NCBI GenBank assembly: GCA_003560175.1
Contig: PWIZ01000017.1
Coordinates: 1 to 11,545, forward strand
Length of the DNA stretch: 11,545 nt
Direction: 5' to 3'
DNA from: Halomonas sp.
GTDB taxonomy: Bacteria; Pseudomonadota; Gammaproteobacteria; Pseudomonadales; Halomonadaceae
How positions within the stretch are numbered: the first letter of the stretch is position 1; each line of letters opens with the position of its first letter. Shown piece by piece: positions 1 to 8,311 of the stretch. The notes under the pieces were generated by a model. That model had not been told where the DNA came from, made no database searches, and saw only the letters and a list, made by a program, of their open reading frames with translations. Position numbers and translations under genes: made by a program.

Positions 1-121
1 GCATGGAGCCCGTATTGGGGCAGTGGGCCACCACCTCGCGACCGTCGTCGAGGCGCACGTCAGCCAGGAAGCGCTTGTAGCGGCGCAACAGGATGCCGGG
101 CACCAGTTCGGGGTAGTCCAT
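1..121 (-). CDS. sfsA: SfsA family protein, N-terminal 40 codons (cut by window edge)
   Basis: The minus strand from the ATG at 121-119 reads a protein beginning [20 protein letters not shown], continuing with [20 protein letters not shown] before the window ends. The YKRFLADV and HCPNTGSM segments are the N-terminal signature of SfsA (sugar fermentation stimulation protein A, a roughly 230-residue DNA/nucleic-acid-binding protein whose physiological role is poorly defined). The start is supported by a GGAGG nine bases upstream of the ATG. The gene lies 16 bp downstream of the aminotransferase stop codon on the same strand, so the two are probably co-transcribed. Only about one sixth of the protein is visible, so the integrity of the rest cannot be judged. 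Family assignment is fairly sure; function is by family only. Confidence 0.85.
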   Translation of the reverse strand, partial: MDYPELVPGILLRRYKRFLADVRLDDGREVVAHCPNTGSM

Positions 122-137
122 GAGGAGAGCCTCCGGT

Positions 138-1298
138 TTACTGGCGCGCCAGAAAGCATTCGAGGCGGCCGACCGCCTCCTCGAGACGCTCGACTCCGGT
201 GGTGAAGGCGATGCGCACATGGCGCTCACCGCCCTTCAGGGCGAAGTCGATGCCCGGCGTGATCGCCACGTTTTCCTCCTCCAGCAGACGTTGGCAGAAG
301 GCCTGACTGTCGTCGCTATAGCGGGAGATGTCGAGCCACAGGTAGAAGGCGCCCTGGGGCGGCAGCGAGGGCACCAGCCCCAGTCGTGCCAGGCTCGCCA
401 GCAGGGCGTCCCGGCGGCGTCCCAGCTCGACGCGCCGGGCCTCGAAGATCTCCCGACACTCGGGGGTGAAGGCGGCCAAGGCCGCATGCTGGGCCGGAGT
501 GGAGGCGGCCAGGAAGACATTCTGGGCCAGGCGGGTCAGCGGTTCCACCGCGGCCTCGGGGGCCAGCAGCCAGCCCAGCCGCCAGCCGGTCATGCCGAAG
601 TACTTGGAGAAGCTGTTGACCACGAAAGCATCCGGGGTGATCGCCGCCACCGAGAGCGGCTCGAGATCAAAGCAGAGCCCCTGGTAGATCTCGTCCACCA
701 ACAGGTGGCCGCCCCTCGCCGCCACCGTCGTGGCTACCGCTGCCAGTTGCTCGGCATCCAGCATATGGCCGGTGGGGTTCGATGGCGTGGCCAGCATCGC
801 CAGGCGGGTGGCGTCGCGCCAGTGGGCTTCGATCAGCCCGGCGTCCAGCTGCCAGCCGCTCGCCGGCCCCACCGTTACGGCATCCACCTCGGCGCCGGCC
901 AGCGCCATAAAGTGGCGGTTACAGGGATAGTTGGGGTCGGCCATCAGCACCCGGTCGCCGGGTCCGGCAAGCAACTGGCTCGCCAGCAGCAGCGCCCCGG
1001 AGGCCCCGGGGGTGACCAGGATTCGCCGCGGGTCCACCGCAGCGCCGAAGTGCTCGGCATAGTGGCCGGCGATCGCCTCGCGCAGCGCGGGAAGCCCGGC
1101 CGCCGGCGTGTAGCGGGTGTGGCCCGCGGCCAGGGCCGCCTGACCGGCGACCATTACCGGCTCAGGGGTCGGAAAGTCCGGCTCGCCCACCTCCAGGTGG
1201 ATGACGTCGTGGCCGGCCGCCTCGCGGGCCTGGGCGGTTTCCAGCAGGCTCATCACCCGGAAGGGGGCAACCTGATCGATGCGTGCATTCCACGCCAT
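138..1298 (-). CDS. PLP-dependent class I/II aminotransferase (aspartate/aromatic aminotransferase-like)
   Basis: This 386-residue protein has the fold-type I aminotransferase landmarks: GEPDF near residue 38, SNPTG at 173-177, DEIY at 202-205, and the SFSK box with the Schiff-base lysine at K232, followed by TGWRLGW. An arginine in HVRIAF near the C terminus fits the substrate alpha-carboxylate contact. It would be a cytoplasmic enzyme transferring an amino group between an amino acid and a 2-oxo acid. The true substrate cannot be told from sequence; aspartate, aromatic amino acids, alanine and others share these motifs. The start is supported by AGGAG seven bases before the ATG (complement of 1305-1309). 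A homologous aminotransferase gene lies beside dksA in pseudomonads, so the neighbourhood is conserved. It is transcribed divergently from dksA and probably in one unit with sfsA. Confidence 0.9.
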   Translation of the reverse strand: MAWNARIDQVAPFRVMSLLETAQAREAAGHDVIHLEVGEPDFPTPEPVMVAGQAALAAGHTRYTPAAGLPALREAIAGHYAEHFGAAVDPRRILVTPGASGALLLASQLLAGPGDRVLMADPNYPCNRHFMALAGAEVDAVTVGPASGWQLDAGLIEAHWRDATRLAMLATPSNPTGHMLDAEQLAAVATTVAARGGHLLVDEIYQGLCFDLEPLSVAAITPDAFVVNSFSKYFGMTGWRLGWLLAPEAAVEPLTRLAQNVFLAASTPAQHAALAAFTPECREIFEARRVELGRRRDALLASLARLGLVPSLPPQGAFYLWLDISRYSDDSQAFCQRLLEEENVAITPGIDFALKGGERHVRIAFTTGVERLEEAVGRLECFLARQ

Positions 1299-1381
1299 GG
1301 CGGGCTCCTGTTGCAGACGACTGGCGCCCGGGAGCCTGGCCCCCGCGGCGTGATCACAGTGTCATATGATGAAGGGTCGAT

Positions 1382-1387
1382 AGTGTA
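1382..1387 (-). promoter_or_regulatory. Candidate -10 element for the aminotransferase-sfsA unit
   Basis: Read on the minus strand this is GCTACACT, a good sigma-70 -10 (TACACT) about 84 bp upstream of the aminotransferase start. I found no convincing -35 hexamer at 16-18 bp, so the assignment rests on the -10 alone. The same octamer GCTACACT occurs in the candidate pcnB promoter. Confidence 0.25.
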
Positions 1388-1429
1388 GCGACTTTGGTGG
1401 CAAGGCCGCCGCTGGCGGGGTTGGCAAGG

Positions 1430-1458
1430 TTGCAAACCCCTGACTTTTCCGCTAAACA
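1430..1458 (+). promoter_or_regulatory. Weak candidate sigma-70 promoter for dksA
   Basis: TTGCAA (1430-1435), a 17-bp spacer and TAAACA (1453-1458) match the sigma-70 pattern at 4/6 and 3/6 positions. It would place transcription start just upstream of the tandem 35-bp repeat, so the repeat would be in the dksA leader RNA. The match is weak and other promoters are possible. Confidence 0.2.
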
Positions 1459-1471
1459 AGCATCCCTTTGG

Positions 1472-1541
1472 CGTGAGATACCTTGCACCAAGGCAGGTAT
1501 TGATCACGTGAGATACCTTGCACCAAGGCAGGTATTGATCA
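1472..1541 (+). repeat. Exact tandem duplication of a 35-bp unit upstream of dksA
   Basis: Copies at 1472-1506 and 1507-1541 are identical over all 35 bases and abut with no spacer. Each unit contains an inverted repeat ATACC-N13-GGTAT, an overlapping short hairpin CCTTG-CAC-CAAGG, and ends in the palindrome TGATCA. The array ends 28 bp before the dksA start codon, so it is either a duplicated operator or a duplicated structure in the 5' untranslated region. No protein or transposase signature accompanies it. What binds it, if anything, is unknown. Confidence 0.95.
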
Positions 1542-1569
1542 GTAGTCACTCAAGTAACGAGGCCGTCCC

Positions 1570-2007
1570 ATGCCAGTAGCCGACAAGAAAGTGGAAGCGC
1601 CCAAGAAATTCATCCCCTACGAGCCGGCGGCGGGTGAAGAGTACATGAACGAGCAGCAGCTGGAGCACTTCCGACAGATCCTGCTGGGCTGGAAGCAGGA
1701 ACTCATGGAAGAGGTGGACCGCACCGTGCGTCATCTGCAGGAAGAGGCGAACAACTACGCCGATCCGGCCGACCGTGCCACCCAGGAAGAGGGCTTCAGC
1801 CTGGAGCTGCGAACCCGGGATCGCGAGCGCAAGCTGCTCAAGAAGATCAACGAGACCCTCGACAACATCGACGAGGATGACTACGGATTCTGCGAGGCCT
1901 GCGGCGTCGAGATCGGCATTCGCCGCCTGGAAGCGCGCCCCACGGCCACCCTGTGCGTCGACTGCAAGACGCTGGCCGAGCTCAAGGAAAAGCAGCTGGG
2001 CGGCTGA
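1570..2007 (+). CDS. dksA: RNA polymerase-binding transcription factor DksA
   Basis: DksA binds in the RNA polymerase secondary channel and works with ppGpp to repress stable RNA promoters and activate amino-acid biosynthesis promoters. The 145-residue product closely matches the E. coli family in length and motifs. It has a coiled-coil with the acidic tip in DPADRA (D65 and D68, equivalent to E. coli D71/D74), then the FSLELRTRDRERKLLKKI helix. A four-cysteine zinc finger follows (C108, C111, C129, C132) around GVEIGIRRLEARPTA. The start at 1570 is supported by GAGG seven bases upstream. The gene is monocistronic in appearance: a divergent spacer lies upstream and a terminator-like hairpin downstream. 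The exact 35-bp tandem repeat immediately upstream is unusual and could affect its expression. Confidence 0.98.
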   Translation: MPVADKKVEAPKKFIPYEPAAGEEYMNEQQLEHFRQILLGWKQELMEEVDRTVRHLQEEANNYADPADRATQEEGFSLELRTRDRERKLLKKINETLDNIDEDDYGFCEACGVEIGIRRLEARPTATLCVDCKTLAELKEKQLGG

Positions 2008-2041
2008 TCCGGGCATGCCGATGATCTGCATGAAACGTCGT

Positions 2042-2070
2042 AACGGGCACCCCTGGGTGCCCGTTCGAGT
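2042..2070 (+). terminator. Terminator-like hairpin after dksA
   Basis: AACGGGCACCC (2042-2052) is complementary to GGGTGCCCGTT (2055-2065); opening the innermost pair leaves a 10-bp stem with a tetraloop. The following T-tract is poor (TTCGAGTCT), so termination may be partial. It lies 35 bp after the dksA stop and ahead of the gluQ ribosome-binding site. Confidence 0.65.
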
Positions 2071-2091
2071 CTCAGACGGAGGCAGCCGTCC

Positions 2092-2994
2092 ATGAGCCAC
2101 TACCGGGGCCGATTCGCCCCGACTCCTTCTGGCCCGCTGCACTTCGGCTCCTTGGTGGCGGCCCTGGCCAGCTTCCTGGATGCTCGCCACGCCGGCGGCG
2201 AGTGGCTGTTGCGCATCGAGGATATCGACCCGCCTCGCTGCCCGGCCGGCGCCGCCGACCAGATCCTACGCCAGCTGGAGGCCTTCGGCCTGCACTGGGA
2301 TGGCCCGACGCTGTACCAGAACGGCCGGGGCAGCGCCTATCAAGCCACCCTGGAGCGGCTGGTAGAGCTGGGCCTCGCCTACCCCTGCAGCTGCTCGCGC
2401 AAGCAGTGGCGCAACTATCCCATCTATCCCGGCTGGTGCCGGGAAGGCGTGCGCGAGCCCGGCAGGCCGGTGGCCTGGCGGCTGCGCAGCGACCTGGGGC
2501 TGCGGCCGGTAATATGGCAGGATCGGTTGTTCGACGAGCAGCACTTCGATCCCGCTACGCTCGGCGACGTGGTGCTCAAGCGCAAGGATGACCTCTGGGC
2601 CTACCAGCTCGCCGTGGTGGTGGACGATGCCGAGCAGGGAGTCAGTGACGTCGTGCGCGGCTTCGACCTGCTTGATAACACACCCTGGCAGCGCCAGCTG
2701 CAGCATGCTCTGGAGTTCCCCGAGCTGCGCTATCTGCACCTGCCGCTGATCACCGGCGAGAACGGCCAGAAGCTCTCCAAGCAGAACCTGGCCCCGGCCC
2801 TGCCCACCGACGACGACGCCGTGCGCCCGCTACTGCACGCGGCCCTGGCGGCCCTGGACCAGGCGCCGCCCGCCGAACTTGCCGGGTCGCCGGTGGCCGA
2901 GCAGCTCGCCTGGGGGGGCGCCCACTGGGAAATCTCCCGCATCCGCCCAGAGCCGCACCGTACGACCGTCGGCGGCGCGCCCCCGTCCGACTGA
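2092..2994 (+). CDS. gluQ: Glutamyl-Q tRNA(Asp) synthetase
   Basis: GluQ-RS is a truncated glutamyl-tRNA synthetase paralogue that attaches glutamate to the queuosine base at the wobble position of tRNA-Asp, not to the 3' end. The 300-residue length matches the family, which lacks the anticodon-binding domain of true GluRS. Visible features are the class I N-terminal signature FAPTPSGPLHFGSL (residues 8-21) and LRIEDIDPPR. A zinc site typical of this family is formed by C99, C101, Y112 and C116, and the KMSKS-type loop is GQKLSK at 225-230. The start is supported by GGAGG (2078-2082) nine bases before the ATG. The dksA-gluQ adjacency is classic in gammaproteobacteria. The next ORF begins only 9 bases after its stop, so read-through into cbrX-cbrAB is possible. 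Confidence 0.96.
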   Translation: MSHYRGRFAPTPSGPLHFGSLVAALASFLDARHAGGEWLLRIEDIDPPRCPAGAADQILRQLEAFGLHWDGPTLYQNGRGSAYQATLERLVELGLAYPCSCSRKQWRNYPIYPGWCREGVREPGRPVAWRLRSDLGLRPVIWQDRLFDEQHFDPATLGDVVLKRKDDLWAYQLAVVVDDAEQGVSDVVRGFDLLDNTPWQRQLQHALEFPELRYLHLPLITGENGQKLSKQNLAPALPTDDDAVRPLLHAALAALDQAPPAELAGSPVAEQLAWGGAHWEISRIRPEPHRTTVGGAPPSD

Positions 2995-3003
2995 GAGGCG
3001 CCC

Positions 3004-3180
3004 ATGTACGTCTATCGCATCCTGCTGTTCCTGGTCCTCGGTGGCTACCTGCTCTCGCCGCTGATGATGAGCGGCTGGGCGAGCCCCGGCGTGGCCTGGT
3101 ACCGCCCTTTCATTATCTGGGGGGTGCTGATCGCCCTGACCCTGTGGCTCGAGCAGAAGAGGAAGCTCGATGAACGCTAG
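3004..3180 (+). CDS. cbrX: Small two-helix membrane protein upstream of cbrA (CbrX-like)
   Basis: A 58-residue ORF starts MYVYRILLFLVLGGYLLSPL and ends EQKRKLDER. It has two hydrophobic stretches (about residues 5-22 and 33-49) and a basic/charged C-terminal tail, so it should be a small inner-membrane protein. AGAGG five bases before the ATG supports the start. Its last 11 bases overlap the start of cbrA in another frame, a layout that suggests translational coupling. A small ORF at this position upstream of cbrA is conserved in Pseudomonas and has been called cbrX. I assign the name from position, size and hydrophobicity, not from a checked alignment. Its molecular function is not established; a role in setting CbrA levels or assisting membrane insertion of CbrA is an inference. 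Confidence 0.75.
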   Translation: MYVYRILLFLVLGGYLLSPLMMSGWASPGVAWYRPFIIWGVLIALTLWLEQKRKLDER

Positions 3181-6105
3181 CCTGGCCGGGATGTTCGCCC
3201 TGGGCACCGGCTTCCTGCTGGTGCTCTTCCTCTGCGCGCTGGCGGTAGAGCGCGGGGTGATCGGCACGCGCATCACTCGCCACCCGCTGGTCTACACCCT
3301 GGCGCTTGGGGTCTACGCCAGTGCCTGGGCCATCTACGGCAGCCTGGAGTTCGCCTCCACCTCCGGCTACGGCTACCTAGCCTACTATCTGGGCGTTGCC
3401 GGGGCCTTCCTGCTCGCACCGGTGCTGCTGGTGCCGATCCAGCGCATGACCCGTACCTACCAGCTCACCTCGCTCTCCGACCTGTTCGCCTTCCGCTTTC
3501 GCTCGCGCTGGGTAGGCACTCTGATCACCCTGATCAGCCTGCTGGCGGTGCTGCCGCTGCTGGCCCTCCAGGTGCAGACCATCGGCGATGCCATCTTCCT
3601 GATGACCGGTGCCGCCTCGCCATCGCTGCTGGCGCTGGCCTTCTGCGTCATGATCGCCCTGTTCGCCATGCTGCTCGGTGCGCGTCAGGGGCGCTTGGAT
3701 GGCCACCACGACAGCCTGCTGGCGGTGATCGCCCTCTCCTCGCTGGTCAAGCTGGTCGCCATGCTGAGCCTCGGCGCCTTCGCGCTGTTCATGGTCTTCG
3801 ACGGTCCCGCCGACCTCCAGACCTGGCTCGACGGCCCCGGCCAGGCCTTCCAGGCCGGTGTGGTGCAGCCCGACCCGGCCCACTGGCGCACCCTGCTGCT
3901 GCTGTTCTTCGCGGCGGCCCTGTTGATGCCTCACATCTTCCATATCACCTTCACCCAGAACCACTCCCGCCACACTCTGCTGCAGGCCAGCTGGGCACTG
4001 CCGCTGTTCCTGCTGTTGATGGCGCTGCCGGTGCCGCTGATACTCTGGGCGGGCCAACGGCTTGGCGCCGACGACGTCCTGCCTTCCGCCTATCTGGCCT
4101 TCGGGCTGTCAGAGTCGCTGTGGATACAGTCGCTGGCCTTCATTGCCGGGCTGGCCGCCACCAGCGCCACCATGATGCTGATCGCCCTGGCGCTGGCCGG
4201 CATGATCCTCAACCATGTGCTGCTGGTGGCCCACCCCCCCGAGGCCCAGCCCGACCTCTACCGCTGGCTGTTGTGGCTACGCCGCGCCCTGGTGGGTGCC
4301 GTGGTGCTGGGCGGCTGGCTGTTCTATCGGACCGTGGGGGTCCACCACGACCTCACCACCCTGGCGCTGGCCGCCTTCGTCGGCATGGCCCAGTGCCTGC
4401 CCGGGCTGCTGGCCCTGCTCTACTGGCCCGGCGCCAATCGCAAGGGGATGATCTCGGGCCTGGTGGTGGGCCTGCTGGTGTGGCTGCTCGGCCTGTGGGG
4501 GCCGCTGCTCACCGGCCTGCCGGCGCTGGTGGTGATACCTCCAGGGCTCGAGGCCCTGGCCGGCGAGCCGGAATGGTATGTGGTCACCCTGGTCTCCCTG
4601 GCCGGCAACGCCCTGGTCTTCATCGTCGTCTCCCTGGCCACGCAGACCTCCGAAGGAGAGCGGGCCGCCGCCGAGGCCTGCTCGGTGGATGCGGTGATCC
4701 GCCCCAAGCGCCTGCCCCTGGAGGCCGCCAATGGTGAAGAGTTCAAGGCCCATCTGGCCCGCGCCCTGGGCGACGAGGCGGCCCAGCGCGAGGTGGAGCG
4801 GGCCCTCGACGACCTCGGGCTCGGCCCGCTGGACGGGCGACCCTACGCCCTGCGCCGGCTCCGCGACCGCCTGCAGGCCAACCTCTCAGGCCTGATGGGC
4901 CCCTCGGTGGCCCAAGACATCGTCGACCGCTACCTGCCCTATCGCCAGGGCAGCAGCGGTGCCACCGAGGACATCCACTACGTGGAGAGCCGTCTGGAGG
5001 CCTACCGCTCGCGACTCACCGGCCTGGCCAGAGAGCTCGACGGCTTGCGGCGCTACCACCGCCGCACCCTGGCCCGCCTACCGGTGGGGTTGTGTGCCTT
5101 CGGTGAGGATGGCGAGCTGCTGATGTGGAATGATGCCCTGGCCGCCCTCAGCGGCATCGGCGGCGCCAGCGTGATCGGCGCCCGCCGCGACAGCCTGCCG
5201 GCGCCTTGGGGCGAGCTGCTCGGCCGCATCCTCGCCGAGTCGCACAGCCACCTCTACAAGCAGCCGGTCACTCTCGAGGGTAGCGTCCGCTACCTGAGCC
5301 TGCATAAGGCCGAGCTCGCGGGCGACGACAGCGAGCCCGGCGGCCTGGTCGTCCTCGTGGAGGACCATAGCGAGATGAAGTGGCTCGAGGACGAGCTGGT
5401 CCACGCCGCCCGCCTGGCCTCCATCGGCCAGCTGGCCGCCGGAGTCGCCCACGAGATCGGCAACCCCATCACCGGGATCTCGTCGCTGGCCCAGAACCTG
5501 CGCTACGACACCGAAGACCCCGAGATCCTCGAGACCGCCGAGCAGATCCAGCAGCTCACTGACCGGGTCTCGCGGATCGTCTCCTCGCTGGTAGGCTTCG
5601 CCCACGGGGGGCGCCACCTGGGCGGGCAGACGTTTGTGCCGGTCTCCCTGGACGAGGTCACCGACGAGGCGATCCACTTGATCCATCTCGCCCGCTCGGG
5701 CGACGATGTCGCCTTCGAGAACCGCTGCCCCGCAGAGCCCCGCATCCAGGGGGACGCCCAGCGGCTGCTGCAAGTGATGGTCAACCTGCTCGGCAACGCC
5801 CGCGACGCCAGCGCATCCGGCGACCGTGTCATCATCGAGGCAATGCCCGAGGGGGGCGGGCTGAAGCTGACCGTCACCGACGAGGGCCATGGCATCGACG
5901 AGCGGATGCGCGATCATCTCTTCGAGCCCTTCACCACTACTAAGCCTCCCGGTCAAGGCACGGGGCTCGGCCTGCCGCTGGTCTACAGCATCGTCGCCGA
6001 GCACCACGGCCAGATCGATATCGAATCGCCGCCGCCGGGTCACAAGCACGGCACCCGCATCAGCCTCTGGCTGCCGCTGAACCCACAGGAGGGTGAGACA
6101 CCGCG

Positions 6106-6109
<4 letters not shown>
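3170..6109 (+). CDS. cbrA: Sensor histidine kinase CbrA with sodium/solute symporter-like membrane domain
   Basis: CbrA is the membrane sensor of the CbrAB two-component system, which controls use of less-preferred carbon and nitrogen sources. The 979-residue protein begins with a very hydrophobic region (about 1-490, consistent with around 13 membrane helices) of the solute:sodium symporter type. A linker of the STAC type follows (about 495-600), then a PAS-like segment (about 630-745). The dimerisation/phospho-acceptor box is LAAGVAHEIGNPITG with H761, and the ATPase domain has VNLLGNARDA (N872/N876), DEGHGID near 904 and GQGTGLGL at 928-935. All catalytic motifs are present, so it should be active. 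The start is supported by GAGG seven bases upstream and by the overlap with the small ORF before it. The stop overlaps the cbrB start (ATGA). Histidine transport by the symporter domain has been reported in pseudomonads; whether that holds here is not visible. Confidence 0.95.
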
Positions 6110-7503
<1,394 letters not shown>

Positions 7504-7511
7504 ACGACAGG

Positions 7512-7538
7512 CGTTCATGCGACCATCGTTCATGCGAC
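7512..7538 (+). repeat. 12-bp direct repeat just after cbrB
   Basis: CGTTCATGCGAC occurs at 7512-7523 and again at 7527-7538, separated by CAT. It lies 8 bp after the cbrB stop and immediately before the GC-rich hairpin. No function is evident. Confidence 0.8.
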
Positions 7539-7547
7539 TAACGCGCA

Positions 7548-7575
7548 AGCGCCCGCGGCTACCGCCGCGGGCGCT
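7548..7575 (+). terminator. GC-rich hairpin downstream of cbrB
   Basis: AGCGCCCGCGGC (7548-7559) and GCCGCGGGCGCT (7564-7575) form a perfect 12-bp stem with loop TACC. It lacks a T-run after the stem (TGTCGTACG), so it is either an inefficient intrinsic terminator or a 3'-end protecting structure of the cbrAB mRNA. Confidence 0.65.
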
Positions 7576-7610
7576 GTCGTACGGGTCCGGGGTTGCCGCC
7601 TTGCGCCATT

Positions 7611-7661
7611 TGTTACCGTCCCACACAGCCCGCGCCCCATTTTGGGGCCAGAGAGGTAACA
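7611..7661 (+). promoter_or_regulatory. Inverted pair TGTTACC / GGTAACA: candidate CbrB upstream activating site
   Basis: TGTTACC (7611-7617) and GGTAACA (7655-7661) are exact inverted copies. They lie about 75-125 bp upstream of the -24 element of the sRNA promoter, the usual location for an activator of a sigma-54 promoter. From memory, CbrB sites at Pseudomonas crcZ promoters are described with TGTTAC/GTAACA half-sites; this needs checking. Between the halves is a second palindrome, GCCCCATTTTGGGGC (7634-7648). Confidence 0.55.
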
Positions 7662-7735
7662 CTCGGCTACTCGCCCGGACAGCGCGCGGAAGACATTCGA
7701 CACAACCCGCTGATATAAAAGATGTAAAAGTGAAC

Positions 7736-7751
7736 TGGCACGCAGCCTGCT
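7736..7751 (+). promoter_or_regulatory. Sigma-54 promoter of the CrcZ-like RNA
   Basis: TGGCACG-CAGC-CTGCT matches the sigma-54 consensus TGGCACG-N4-TTGCW at every position except one (C for the first T of TTGC). The invariant GG (7737-7738) and GC (7749-7750) are 10 bp apart as required. Transcription should start about 12 bp downstream of the GC, near 7762. No protein start codon with a ribosome-binding site follows, which points to an RNA gene. The adjacent gene for a sigma-54 activator (cbrB) strengthens the call. Confidence 0.85.
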
Positions 7752-7763
7752 ATATATACAGGT

Positions 7764-8201
7764 AAGAAAAACAAGTTCCGGTGTCAGCGGCTGCACCCCA
7801 CAACAACAACACTGCAGCCCCGCGTGACAAGGCCCGCTCCGCCAACAACAACACCTGCGGGCCAGTGCCAACAAGGCGCGATTAGCCAACAAGAACAACA
7901 GATGACGTGCTCGGCCTCTCGCATACCAACAACAACAAGCTTCGCGAGGAACCGGAGACCAAGGACCCGACGCATCAGCACGGCCGACAACAAAAACAAC
8001 GGCCGTCGAAGGTGCACCCCCGGCAACAACACCAACAAGTTGGGGGGAGGCAGATCCGCTGCCGTCGTGGTTGGATTATTGTTTTGAATACGAGGCGGTC
8101 ACCACCAGGAGCGCCAACAAGGACAACAACATAGCTAGCCTGTTCTTCTCCTTAGTGACTGCGGTGCGTATTCAAGGCGATCTGCCATCACGAAGAAGAA
8201 T
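7764..8201 (+). repeat. Array of about ten A-rich (AAN)n motifs, several in hairpin loops
   Basis: Hairpins presenting the motifs: stem 7789-7795/7813-7819 (GGCTGCA/TGCAGCC) with AACAACAAC in the loop; stem 7831-7837/7857-7863 (GGCCCGC/GCGGGCC) with AACAACAAC; stem 7876-7880/7906-7910 (one G-U) with AACAAGAACAAC; stem 7918-7922/7944-7948 with AACAACAACAAG; stem 7980-7986/8000-8006 (ACGGCCG/CGGCCGT) with AACAAAAACAAC; stem 8017-8021/8042-8046 (CCCCC/GGGGG) with a split motif. Motifs at 7764-7775 (5' end), 7870-7875 and 8193-8201 are predicted single-stranded. The stems were read by eye, not computed by folding. Confidence 0.8.
8084..8175 (+). other. Long 3' stem-loop domain of the CrcZ-like RNA
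   Basis: TTGAATACG (8084-8092) pairs perfectly with CGTATTCAA (8167-8175). Inside it GCGGTCAC (8095-8102) pairs with GTGACTGC (8155-8162, one G-U), and AGGAG (8107-8111) with CTCCT (8148-8152). The apical loop carries AACAAGGACAACAAC (8116-8130). Three stacked helices over 92 nt are unlikely to be accidental and suggest a structured domain that presents one more A-rich site. Confidence 0.7.
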
Positions 8202-8230
8202 CAGCAGCAGGGATGCTGTAACAATGCTTG

Positions 8231-8262
8231 AAGGGGAGGCCTGCCGGCCTCCCCTTTCTATT
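8231..8262 (+). terminator. Intrinsic terminator of the CrcZ-like RNA
   Basis: AAGGGGAGGCC (8231-8241) and GGCCTCCCCTT (8246-8256) form an 11-bp perfect stem with loop TGCC, followed by TTTCTATT. This is a strong rho-independent terminator and sets the RNA 3' end near 8260. Confidence 0.92.
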
Positions 8263-8311
8263 GGATACTCGCCTGCTGGGCGCCTGTCATCAATTCCCGC
8301 CGTCGTCATGC

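Larger units (their letters stand above)
7762..8262 (+). ncRNA. crcZ: CrcZ-like small RNA (Hfq/Crc decoy), about 500 nt
   Basis: The region between a sigma-54 promoter and a strong intrinsic terminator, directly downstream of cbrB and upstream of pcnB, is where crcZ lies in Pseudomonas. It contains about ten A-rich triplet motifs. Seven have the strict AANAANAA form (starting near 7764, 7802, 7844, 7888, 7928, 7989 and 8193) and three are shorter or interrupted (7870, 8025-8039, 8116-8130). Such motifs bind the distal face of Hfq, and in pseudomonads CrcZ uses them to pull Hfq/Crc off target mRNAs when preferred carbon is absent. Most of the stronger motifs lie in hairpin loops. The predicted length exceeds the roughly 400 nt I recall for P. 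aeruginosa CrcZ, which has five such motifs. Outside the A-rich motifs I cannot claim sequence homology; identity rests on position, promoter, motif content and terminator. Confidence 0.85.

Noticed and set aside
120..1388. 422-codon plus-strand frame opposite the aminotransferase
   Set aside because: Shadow of a clear minus-strand enzyme gene with all its catalytic motifs; the plus-strand product is low-complexity Gly/Arg/Gln sequence with no recognisable domain.
1472..1541. The 35-bp tandem copies as the start of a CRISPR array or satellite
   Set aside because: There are only two copies, with no spacers between them and no cas genes nearby.
7714..7719. TATAAA as a sigma-70 -10 element for the sRNA
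   Set aside because: No -35 hexamer at suitable spacing, and the sigma-54 element 20 bp downstream is far better.
7824..8134. Several short reading frames across the A-rich region (up to about 93 codons)
   Set aside because: They translate to Thr/Asn/Gln runs that simply reflect the AAC triplet repeats, overlap each other in different frames and lack convincing ribosome-binding sites. The region is better explained as an RNA gene.
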